Of a stretch of 64,000 bases of DNA, positions 1 to 6,929 are shown in pieces. The notes below the pieces were generated by a model. That model was not told the DNA's origin. It did no database searches and was given only the letters and a program-made list of their open reading frames with translations. This DNA is from Pseudodesulfovibrio aespoeensis Aspo-2 (GTDB lineage Bacteria; Desulfobacterota; Desulfovibrionia; Desulfovibrionales; Desulfovibrionaceae), in NCBI RefSeq assembly GCF_000176915.2, contig NC_014844.1, positions 1,240,001 to 1,304,000 of the forward strand, read 5' to 3'. Made by a program: the position numbers and the translations under genes. Numbering within the stretch: the stretch's first letter is position 1; each line of letters begins with the position of its first letter.

Positions 1-191
1 GTTCCGGCCAGAAGGAAGACCGCCAGGGCTCCCTTGGCCTCATGGGAGAGGACGAAATGCTGGCCAGTGGGGTCGATGGCGTCGGGCCAGGCCGGAGAAA
101 AATAGACCAACGTGAACAGGGCGACGCCGGTGAGCATGAACACCAGTCGGCTCCAGTCGAACTTTGATTGCGGGGCGTGTGCCGCTTCCAT
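1..191 (-). CDS. DASS/SLC13-type anion:sodium symporter, N-terminal fragment
   Basis: This is the first 63 codons of a gene cut by the left edge. The protein begins MEAAHAPQSKFDW, followed by a hydrophobic helix (about residues 15-30) and then the segment HFVLSHEAKGALAVFLLAG, which resembles the start of divalent anion:sodium symporters (SLC13/DASS: sulfate, dicarboxylates). A strong GAGGAGG ribosome site lies just upstream of the ATG. It is the third gene of a minus-strand operon after the degenerate receiver and CBS protein (32-base gap), so it is probably expressed from the sigma-54 promoter at 1209-1223. Family assignment rests on a short stretch; the substrate cannot be inferred. Confidence 0.6.
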   Translation of the reverse strand, partial: MEAAHAPQSKFDWSRLVFMLTGVALFTLVYFSPAWPDAIDPTGQHFVLSHEAKGALAVFLLAG

Positions 192-223
192 GGTAACCTC
201 CTCAGGTCAACCCGAAAATTGTG

Positions 224-739
224 TTAGCAGCCGCAGCTGGTGATTCTTTTCCTGATTTCCGCAAAGACATCGGCGAGGCGGAGCAGTCCGGTCACCTCGC
301 GCTTGCGGCGGACGATGAGTGGCTGGTGCACGCCGGTGATGTAGTGATGCACGCCGAATTCGAGGTTGTCTTCCTCGTCGAGGTACTCCACGTCAGCGGG
401 CACGTACATGACTTCGGACACCTTGATGTTTACACACTTGCGGCACAGTTCGTTCAGGGTGTCGGACCACAGGCCGAACTCCTTGAAGATATCGGCCACG
501 TATTTGTTGGTCAGGGTCTCGCCGTTGCGCTCGTGTTCCGTGAGCCGCTTGTAGCTGGGTTCAAGGGCCGCAAGGATGTCGGTCATGGTCAGGATCCCGG
601 CCAGGCTTCCCTGCTCGTTGATCACGAGGACATCGTTGTGCTTGCTCGTGGAGAGGGCGGCTGCGGCGTCGCCCAGCGTTGCCCCGGTGTCGAGCGTCGT
701 GTATTCGCCGACCGGAGTCATCAACTCTTTGACTTTCAT
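224..739 (-). CDS. Tandem CBS-domain protein
   Basis: A 171-residue protein made almost wholly of two CBS domains (about residues 1-60 and 105-165). Signature segments are KVKELMTP, LAGILTMTDIL, VSEVMYVP and VTGLLRLADVF. CBS pairs bind adenine nucleotides and commonly gate transporters or enzymes, so here it may modulate the adjacent anion symporter (inference). The ATG at 739 was chosen because AAGGAAG precedes it and the CBS fold starts immediately; a longer in-frame start exists at 832 but would overlap the upstream gene. The protein ends in Cys-Gly-Cys. It lies 25 bases after the receiver-like gene. Confidence 0.85.
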   Translation of the reverse strand: MKVKELMTPVGEYTTLDTGATLGDAAAALSTSKHNDVLVINEQGSLAGILTMTDILAALEPSYKRLTEHERNGETLTNKYVADIFKEFGLWSDTLNELCRKCVNIKVSEVMYVPADVEYLDEEDNLEFGVHHYITGVHQPLIVRRKREVTGLLRLADVFAEIRKRITSCGC

Positions 740-764
740 TATCTTCCTTCCTTGGGAAAAAGTT

Positions 765-1148
765 TCATACACCACCCCCGATGTCCTTGGCCCGTCTGGC
801 CGAAACCGCGTCGAGCTTTTGCAGCAGTTCATCGAGATCCACAGGTGCTGCCACCTCGTCGAGCGCGCCGTGCTTCATCGCCTCGATGGACAGGGGAACG
901 TTGCCCGAGTGGTTGATGAGGATCACTTCGCTGCCTGGGCAGTCCTGACGGATGCTCCGCAGAAAGGCCAGGAGCGTCTGCCTGGGGCTGGAGAGCCCGA
1001 CCAGCACCGCGCCTGTCCGTTCGCGGCAGGCCATGAGCCTTGCCTCGGCAGGGTCTCCGGTGGCCTGCACCGTCATTCCGCGCCTGACAAGCTGCCTTGC
1101 CAGGCTTTCCCGGAAGCGTTCGTCCGCATCAACTATCAACACATTCAT
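765..1148 (-). CDS. Single-domain receiver-like protein lacking the phosphoacceptor Asp
   Basis: A 127-residue protein with the alpha/beta plan of a CheY-type receiver (MNVLIVDADERF at the start, acidic D7 and D9). The position of the phosphorylated Asp is Gly51 (AVLVGLSS) and the conserved Lys near the end is replaced by Ala (DEVAAPVDLDEL instead of a KPVDLDEL-type end). It is therefore unlikely to be phosphorylated normally and may act as a constitutive binding module. There is no output domain. The start at 1148 gives the standard receiver N-terminus; the longer frame to 1205 runs almost to the sigma-54 promoter. First gene of the receiver-CBS-DASS operon. Confidence 0.8.
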   Translation of the reverse strand: MNVLIVDADERFRESLARQLVRRGMTVQATGDPAEARLMACRERTGAVLVGLSSPRQTLLAFLRSIRQDCPGSEVILINHSGNVPLSIEAMKHGALDEVAAPVDLDELLQKLDAVSARRAKDIGGGV

Positions 1149-1208
1149 CAGGGTCGGTCCATCCTCGTGTTCAGGCGCATGGTTTGCGACTTGTTTCACA
1201 AGCAATAG

Positions 1209-1223
1209 GCAAGGTGTGTGCCA
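1209..1223 (-). promoter_or_regulatory. Sigma-54 (-24/-12) promoter
   Basis: On the minus strand the sequence TGGCACACACCTTGC matches the sigma-54 consensus TGGCAC-N5-TTGC exactly. It lies about 60 bases upstream of the receiver-like gene's ATG (1148) and points into the receiver-CBS-DASS operon. A sigma-54 activator gene (1707-3152) lies just upstream, which fits local control. Confidence 0.8.
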
Positions 1224-1330
1224 CGATTTTTTTTACACGCTATAATAATGAGTTGTGAAATTTTAGCGATGTGGCTGGCGTGAGAATGAACCAAAATGAG
1301 ACAAAATAAAACATATAGTGCGGGTCAATA

Positions 1331-1347
1331 TGTTTCACTTTGAAACA
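1331..1347. promoter_or_regulatory. Inverted repeat, candidate activator (enhancer) site
   Basis: TGTTTCA-CTT-TGAAACA is a perfect 7-base inverted repeat about 110-135 bases upstream of the sigma-54 promoter, the usual distance for an enhancer-binding protein. Related sequences (CTTGT-TTC-ACAAG near 1190-1202, and TGAAATGTTACA and TGAAACA between 3170 and 3225 before the activator gene) suggest several sites. Binding by the 1707-3152 protein is inference. Confidence 0.5.
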
Positions 1348-1363
1348 CAATAAAGCGGCGTAG

Positions 1364-1702
1364 TCAGTATATGTATGTTCCTGGAACAAGCCGCTTGTCG
1401 TGGTAGGCGTCGAGCACGGCGTCCACCGGCCCGCAGACATCGTCGATGACCTTGGTGCCTTTCCACACGAGGAAATCGTGGTATTTGCCTTCGATTCCGG
1501 CGCAGATGACGGTGTTGACGTTCTCGCTGATGGCCAGTCGGCAGATGGATTCCGCCGAGGCATGGTCCAGGACCACGACCTTTTCCTCCAGGCTTTCCCT
1601 GCGGCTGGATTCGCGGGGGATGGTGACGATGAGCACGTCTGTGGCGAGGTCGAAGCGGGGGGCCACGTCGTTGTCCATGAGTGGGATGAGTATTTTTTCC
1701 AT
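1364..1702 (-). CDS. NifX/NifB-type (dinitrogenase FeMo-cofactor) domain protein
   Basis: A 112-residue single-domain protein of the dinitrogenase iron-molybdenum cofactor family (NifX, NafY, MTH1175-like). Typical features are the N-terminal KILIPLMDNDVAPRFDLA segment and the end of the fold with ENVNTVICAGI and a later GPVDAVLDAY helix. Such proteins carry metal clusters or are stand-alone relatives of unknown role. It starts 4 bases after the sigma-54 activator gene and must be co-transcribed with it, so a role linked to that regulator's signal is possible. No nitrogenase genes are in the window. Confidence 0.8.
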   Translation of the reverse strand: MEKILIPLMDNDVAPRFDLATDVLIVTIPRESSRRESLEEKVVVLDHASAESICRLAISENVNTVICAGIEGKYHDFLVWKGTKVIDDVCGPVDAVLDAYHDKRLVPGTYIY

Positions 1703-1706
1703 GGGG

Positions 1707-3152
1707 CTATCCGAGGTCGTGGTGTTTCATCTTGCGCCACAGGGTGGAGCGGCCCCAGCCGAGGAGTTCGGCGGCCTGGCTTTTTCTGCCGCCCGCCCTG
1801 CGCAGGGCGTCGAGGATTATGGCGCGCTCCATGTCGGTCCAGGTGGCGGACGGGGCCATGGGCGTCCGGGGCAGGGCATCGGCCCTGCCGGGCGTATCTG
1901 CGGGCGCGCCGGACTGCCCGGAGGCGTCGGGCCATGCCGTGGGCTCCAACTCTGCGGGCTGGGGCGGGTCTGCCGGGTGGAGTAGATAGCCGGGCAGGTG
2001 CCGGGTGAGGATGAGCTTGCCGTCGCAGAAGTTGACCGCGTATTCGATGAGGTTGCGCAGTTCGCGAACATTGCCCGGATAGGGGTACGCCTTGAGCAGG
2101 GTCTTGGCGTTGTCCGAGAACCCTTCGACCTTCTTGCCGAACCGGGTCTGGAGCTTTTTCAGGAAGTGGTCCTGGAGCAGGGGGATGTCGCCGCCGCGCT
2201 CGCGAAGGGGCGGCAGGTGCAGGCGGATGACGTTGAGCCGGTAGAGCAGGTCCTGGCGGAACAGCTTCTGGCGGACCATGGCCTCCAGGTCGCGATGGGT
2301 GGCGACCACGACCCGGACATCGGTATGAAAGCCCTTGGAACTGCCCAGGGGATAGACCACCTTGTCGTCGAGAAAGGAGAGCAGCTTGACCTGGAGCGCC
2401 AAGGGCAGGTCGCCGATCTCTGTCAGGAACAGGGTGCCGCCGTGGGCCATGCGGAAACGGCCCGGCTTGTTCTGGTCCGCGCCGGTGAAAGCGCCCTTGG
2501 TGTGGCCGAAGAGCTCGGATTCGAGCAGGGTGTCGGGCAGCGCGCCGCAGTTGACCTTGACAAAGGGGCCGTCGCTGCGGGCCGACGCGTTGTGGATCTC
2601 CTCGGCCAGCAGATCCTTGCCGGTGCCTGTCTCGCCGGTGATGAGCACCGACGAGTCGGTCTGGGCAATGGAGGGAACCATGGCGAAGATCTTCTCGATC
2701 TGGGGGCTGCGCCCCACCAGATCGCCCAGCCCGAAAACGCCCGTGGCCACGCTGTTGAGGGTGTGGGTGGTCCGCGAGGTGATGGTCTCCACCGCGCCGC
2801 GCAGGCTCCCCTCCTCGTCCAGCAGGGGGGCCACGGTCAGGCGCACCTGGATCTTGCTGCGCTCGCGGCTGACGAGGTTGGCCTCGACGCCGACCGCCCC
2901 CAGCTTTTTCCACCCGGTCATGACCGGACAGTCGCCCATGCAGTAGTCGCAGCGCAGGCTGTGCAGGCACTGGAGCCCCAGCACCCGGTTGCGGTCCACG
3001 CCCGTGAGGGTCTCGTAGGTCTTGTTGACCAGCAGCAGGATGCCCGCGGCATCCATCACGGCCACGCCAAGCGGCAGCTCGTCGAGCATGGCCGAGAGGC
3101 TGTCCGTGTCTGGCAGCAGGGCGGCGAGCTGTGTCGGGTCTAGGGTGGGCAT
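1707..3152 (-). CDS. PAS-containing sigma-54-dependent transcriptional activator
   Basis: A 481-residue enhancer-binding protein: PAS domain (about 18-125), AAA+ domain (about 146-375) and Fis-type helix-turn-helix (about 440-478, SQAAELLGWGRSTLWRK). Walker A is GETGTGKD (173-180) and the sigma-54-contact loop GAFTGA (220-225) is intact. The PAS domain has a cysteine cluster C62-x5-C68-x2-C71-x3-C75, which may bind a metal or Fe-S cluster or sense redox (inference). Walker B reads GGTLFLTEIG, with Thr244 where Asp is normal, which may weaken ATP hydrolysis. There is no receiver domain. It faces a sigma-54 promoter at 1209-1223. Confidence 0.92.
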   Translation of the reverse strand: MPTLDPTQLAALLPDTDSLSAMLDELPLGVAVMDAAGILLLVNKTYETLTGVDRNRVLGLQCLHSLRCDYCMGDCPVMTGWKKLGAVGVEANLVSRERSKIQVRLTVAPLLDEEGSLRGAVETITSRTTHTLNSVATGVFGLGDLVGRSPQIEKIFAMVPSIAQTDSSVLITGETGTGKDLLAEEIHNASARSDGPFVKVNCGALPDTLLESELFGHTKGAFTGADQNKPGRFRMAHGGTLFLTEIGDLPLALQVKLLSFLDDKVVYPLGSSKGFHTDVRVVVATHRDLEAMVRQKLFRQDLLYRLNVIRLHLPPLRERGGDIPLLQDHFLKKLQTRFGKKVEGFSDNAKTLLKAYPYPGNVRELRNLIEYAVNFCDGKLILTRHLPGYLLHPADPPQPAELEPTAWPDASGQSGAPADTPGRADALPRTPMAPSATWTDMERAIILDALRRAGGRKSQAAELLGWGRSTLWRKMKHHDLG

Positions 3153-3475
3153 GGGACACGCCTGTCGGGGTGAAATGTTACATCTCGGCGCGCAGGCGCG
3201 GATCAGATTGAATCATAATGAAACAAGCACCAAAAGACAAGGCGCGCACACGGAGCCGTGATGGCGTGGTCCTGACGGATCGACTTCCGCAATCTCTTGA
3301 CCATGGGGTCGTTGATGGTATTCTTGTCCTGCTTATGACTGAATAGGAACACCGTGTTCCCGCCCAGGCGAGGCAGGCGTGTCCGCACCCTGTCTGGTAT
3401 CGCCGATAGCCCCTGCATAAACTTGGCAGCAGGTGGGCAACTGGGCGCGTCGCGGAAGCGTCGCCGGTTTGTCAC

Positions 3476-3503
3476 TTGACGGTGGGGACCGGATCAGTAC
3501 ACT
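3476..3503 (+). promoter_or_regulatory. Candidate sigma-70 promoter for the P-type ATPase gene
   Basis: TTGACG (3476-3481), a 16-base spacer and TACACT (3498-3503) form a plausible sigma-70 promoter about 70 bases before the ATPase start. The rest of the 3153-3574 gap between the divergent genes has no ORF that I can support; its left part carries TGAAACA-like half-sites near the activator gene. Confidence 0.45.
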
Positions 3504-3574
3504 GGGCTCAATGAGATATCCCGCCATGCGCGCAGCGTGGCCGGGGCAAGGAGCCGCAACCCTTGGGAGATTGT

Positions 3575-6274
3575 ATGGCGAATCTGCTGGAGAAGCATTG
3601 GCATTATCGGGAAGGCGACGAAGTGGCTGCGTTGCTTTCGGTTGATCCGAAAACCGGCCTTGATCAGTTTGAAACCGAGCAGCGGCTCAAGCGTTTCGGC
3701 GAGAACGTCATCACGGGAAAGCGTTCCAAGACCGCCCTTGAGCGTTTTCTGCTCCAGTTCCACCAGCCTCTGGTCTATATCCTTATCGCGGCGGGCGTGG
3801 TCACCGCCCTCCTGGGCGAGTGGGTGGATTCCTTTGTCATCATGGGCGTGGTTCTCGTCAATGCCCTGGTCGGCTATTTTCAGGAGGCCAAGGCGATCAA
3901 GGCGCTCCAGTCCCTTTCGGCGAGCATGCGCGTGGAGGCGGTCGCCCTCCGCGCCGGGGAGCCGGTGCGTCTTGCCGCGTCCCAACTGGTGCCAGGGGAT
4001 ATCGTCCTACTCAGGTCCGGCGACAAGGTTGCGGCGGACCTGCGCATCCTTTCGGTCAAGGAACTCAGGGTGGACGAGTCCACCCTGACCGGCGAATCCG
4101 TGCCCGTGGAAAAGAACCCGGCTGCCAGTCCCATGGACGCGGTGCTGGCAGACCGACGCTGCATGGCCTATGCGGGCACGCTGGTCAGCTTCGGCCAGGG
4201 GCGCGGCGTGGTCGTGGCCACGGGCAACCTGACCGAGATCGGGCGCATATCGGGCCTCATCGATTCGGCGGACGAGCTGGAAACCCCGCTGACCCGCAAG
4301 ATCACCCGTTTCAGTCATCTCCTGCTCATCGCCATCCTGGCCCTGGCCGGTCTGGCCTTTCTCCTCGGCCTGATGCGTTCCGAGCCCTTGAGCGATATTT
4401 TCATGGCTGCCGTGGCCCTGGCCGTGGGTGCCATCCCCGAAGGACTGCCTGCGGCGGTGACCATCATCCTGGCCCTTGGCGTGTCGCGTATGGCCGAGCG
4501 CAAGGCGGTCATCCGCAGGCTGCCCGCCGTGGAAACCCTGGGCGGCACCACGGTCATTTGCTCGGACAAGACCGGCACCCTGACCGAAAACCAGATGACC
4601 GTGCAGAGCATCTTCAGCGGCGGGATGGGCTACGATGTTTCGGGCACAGGTTATGGCAGCGAGGGGGAGATCGTCGCCCAGGACGGCGGCGACGCCCGTG
4701 CCAGCAAGGCCCTGGAGGAGTGCCTGCGCGCAGGGTTGCTGTGCAACGACGCCAGGATACGGAGCAAGGACGGCCAACTATCCGTGGAGGGAGACCCCAC
4801 CGAGGGGGCCTTGCTTGTCTCGGCGGCCAAGCTCGGCCTTGAGCTCGGTGCCGAGATGTCGGCCCGGCCCAGGGTGGACGAACTGCCCTTCGAGTCCGAG
4901 TGGCAGTACATGGCCACCGTGCATGACCAGGGCGACCATGTGATCGTCTACATGAAGGGTGCGGTGGAGAGGATCGTCGAATGCAGCGCAGCGAGCATGA
5001 CCCCGTCCGGGGACGTGGCCGCGCTCAATGCCGATGTCATCCTGGAGGAGCAGCGGCGCATGGCGGCCAAAGGGCTCCGGGTGCTTGCCCTGGCCAGGAA
5101 GGTTCTGCCCGCAGGCAGCGGGATAGAGCGCGCGGACGCCTGCCTGGGCATGGATTTCCTCGGGTTGCAGGGGATGATCGACCCGCCGAGGGAGGAGGCT
5201 ATCAAGGCGGTCGCGGCCTGCCAGAAGGCGGGCGTCTCCGTCAAGATGATCACTGGCGACCACGCGCTCACCGCAGAGGCCATCGGGCTCCAGCTCGGCC
5301 TGAGCGGCCGTGACTGCACCCTTGGCCGCGACTGCCCGGTGCTGACCGGCAGGGAGATCGCCGCATTGAGCGACAAGGAGCTGATCGAGAAGGTCGGCGG
5401 TGTGCCGGTCTTTGCCAGGGTTTCGCCGGAGCAGAAGCTGCGTCTGGTCATGGCCCTTCAGGCCAGGGGCGAGATCTGCGCCATGACCGGCGATGGCGTC
5501 AACGACGCCCCGGCGCTCAAGCAGGCGGACATCGGCATCGCCATGGGCATCACCGGGACGGATGTGGCCAAGGATGCCGCCGACATGGTGCTCACGGACG
5601 ACAACTTCGCCACCATCACCGCAGCGGTGGAGGAAGGGCGGGGCGTCTACGCCAACCTGATCAAGTTCATCGCCTGGACCCTGCCCACCAACGCGGGCGA
5701 GGGGCTGGTCATCCTGTTCGCCATCCTCTTCAATACCGCACTGCCCATCCTTCCGGTGCAGATATTGTGGATCAACATGACCACCGCGGGCTGCCTGGGC
5801 ATGATGCTCGCCTTCGAGCCCAAGGAGCCGGGCATCATGGAGCGCCCGCCGCACAGGCCGGACAAGCCTATCCTGGACCGGGTCATCCTGCGCCGGATCG
5901 GGCTGGTCAGCCTGTTGCTGCTTGTCTGCGCCTTCGGCCTCTTCAAGTGGGAGATATTAAGCGGCTCCTCGCCCGAAAAGGCGCGCACCATTGCCGTGAA
6001 CGTTTTTGTCGTCATTGAGGGCTTCTACCTGTTCAACGCGCGCTCCTTCAAACGGTCGCCCTTTGCCCTGGGGCTTGGGACCAACCTGTGGGTCATCGGC
6101 GGCTTTGTCATCATGATGACCCTGCAACTGCTGTTCACCTATGCCCCGGTCATGAACACCCTGTTCTCCAGTACGCCCATCGGGCTGCTCGACTGGCTCA
6201 AGATCACCCTGTGCGGGGTGGCTGCCTTCCTGCTGGTGGAGGCAGACAAGAAACGCACCGCCTCGGACGTGTAA
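3575..6274 (+). CDS. Cation-transporting P-type ATPase (type II)
   Basis: An 899-residue P2-type ATPase. Visible landmarks are an N-terminal cation-ATPase domain, the actuator motif TGES (172-175), PEGL in M4 (288-291), the phosphorylation motif DKTGT with Asp331, and the hinge region MTGDGVNDAPALKQADIGIAMG. The C-terminal half has the expected remaining membrane helices. In M6 the motif is LWINMTTAG, so the acidic residue of Ca-ATPases (NxxTxxxD type) is Ala and the ion is uncertain (Ca, Mn, Na or other). The ATG at 3575 follows GGGAG; a TTG four codons earlier is less likely. It may be co-transcribed with the downstream phosphatase-like gene. Confidence 0.92.
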   Translation: MANLLEKHWHYREGDEVAALLSVDPKTGLDQFETEQRLKRFGENVITGKRSKTALERFLLQFHQPLVYILIAAGVVTALLGEWVDSFVIMGVVLVNALVGYFQEAKAIKALQSLSASMRVEAVALRAGEPVRLAASQLVPGDIVLLRSGDKVAADLRILSVKELRVDESTLTGESVPVEKNPAASPMDAVLADRRCMAYAGTLVSFGQGRGVVVATGNLTEIGRISGLIDSADELETPLTRKITRFSHLLLIAILALAGLAFLLGLMRSEPLSDIFMAAVALAVGAIPEGLPAAVTIILALGVSRMAERKAVIRRLPAVETLGGTTVICSDKTGTLTENQMTVQSIFSGGMGYDVSGTGYGSEGEIVAQDGGDARASKALEECLRAGLLCNDARIRSKDGQLSVEGDPTEGALLVSAAKLGLELGAEMSARPRVDELPFESEWQYMATVHDQGDHVIVYMKGAVERIVECSAASMTPSGDVAALNADVILEEQRRMAAKGLRVLALARKVLPAGSGIERADACLGMDFLGLQGMIDPPREEAIKAVAACQKAGVSVKMITGDHALTAEAIGLQLGLSGRDCTLGRDCPVLTGREIAALSDKELIEKVGGVPVFARVSPEQKLRLVMALQARGEICAMTGDGVNDAPALKQADIGIAMGITGTDVAKDAADMVLTDDNFATITAAVEEGRGVYANLIKFIAWTLPTNAGEGLVILFAILFNTALPILPVQILWINMTTAGCLGMMLAFEPKEPGIMERPPHRPDKPILDRVILRRIGLVSLLLLVCAFGLFKWEILSGSSPEKARTIAVNVFVVIEGFYLFNARSFKRSPFALGLGTNLWVIGGFVIMMTLQLLFTYAPVMNTLFSSTPIGLLDWLKITLCGVAAFLLVEADKKRTASDV

Positions 6275-6397
6275 ATCCGGGTCCAACGGGTCGTCACAGG
6301 CCCGCGATGCACTGGATGGCGCCCTCTGCCGTGTTGGCGGGAGGACGCAGAGTTGCCTGACAGGCCACACCTCAACAGACCGAATATGGAGAAGATC

Positions 6398-6859
6398 ATG
6401 GACAAGGTGCTTTTCATTTGTGTTCACAATAGCGCGCGCAGCCAGATGGCCGAGGCATACCTCGATCTTTTCGGCAACGGGGAGTTCGAGGCGCAGAGCG
6501 CGGGTTTTGAACCCACCAGCATCAATCCGCTGGTGGTTGAGGTCATGCGCGAGGAAGGGGTGGACCTGAGCAGCAAGGGTGTGCAGTCCGCCTTTGACCT
6601 CTTTAGGCAGGGCAGGGTATTTTCCTACGTGATCACCGTGTGCAGCGATGCTGACGAGGCGCAGTGTCCGATCTATCCGGGCCTGGTGCGCCGTCTCCAC
6701 ATCCCCTTTGCCGATCCGTCAAAACTGGAAGGAACGCGCGAGGAAAAGCTGGCCCAGCTCAGGGGTATCCGTGACCAGATCAGGGAGGCGGTCAAGGGGT
6801 TTGTCGCGTGGGTGCGGGCAGGCGGCGAGGGCGATCTGATGCACCACATCAGACAATGA
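6398..6859 (+). CDS. Arsenate reductase / low-molecular-weight protein tyrosine phosphatase family
   Basis: A 153-residue protein with the C-x5-R active-site loop (FICVHNSARSQMAEA) near its N-terminus, as in thioredoxin-coupled ArsC and LMW-PTPs. The spaced cysteines in VCSDADEAQCPIYPG match the second half of the ArsC redox relay, so arsenate reductase is more likely than a phosphatase. Start at 6398 is favoured because GGAG sits six bases upstream; an earlier ATG (6386) overlaps that site. It lies 123 bases after the P-type ATPase on the same strand. No arsenite pump is adjacent, although an ArsR-type regulator occurs at 9239. Confidence 0.82.
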   Translation: MDKVLFICVHNSARSQMAEAYLDLFGNGEFEAQSAGFEPTSINPLVVEVMREEGVDLSSKGVQSAFDLFRQGRVFSYVITVCSDADEAQCPIYPGLVRRLHIPFADPSKLEGTREEKLAQLRGIRDQIREAVKGFVAWVRAGGEGDLMHHIRQ

Positions 6860-6866
6860 CTTTTCG

Positions 6867-6886
6867 GGCCCGGACCATTCCGGGCC
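6867..6886. terminator. Hairpin between convergent genes
   Basis: GGCCCGGA-CCAT-TCCGGGCC is a perfect 8-bp stem between the stop codons of the convergent ArsC-like and SulP genes. Neither side has a good U-tract, so it is only a probable terminator or transcription-blocking structure. Confidence 0.4.
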
Positions 6887-6929
6887 GCAGGCGGTAGGGC
6901 GTGGCCCGAGGCAGAGGGCCGGGCGCGCC

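Noticed and set aside
1240-3159. A 639-codon open frame on the minus strand overlapping the activator and NifX-like genes
   Set aside because: It is an alternate-frame shadow in GC-rich sequence: Arg/Pro/Ala-rich with no domain, while the other frame encodes a clear PAS-AAA-HTH protein.
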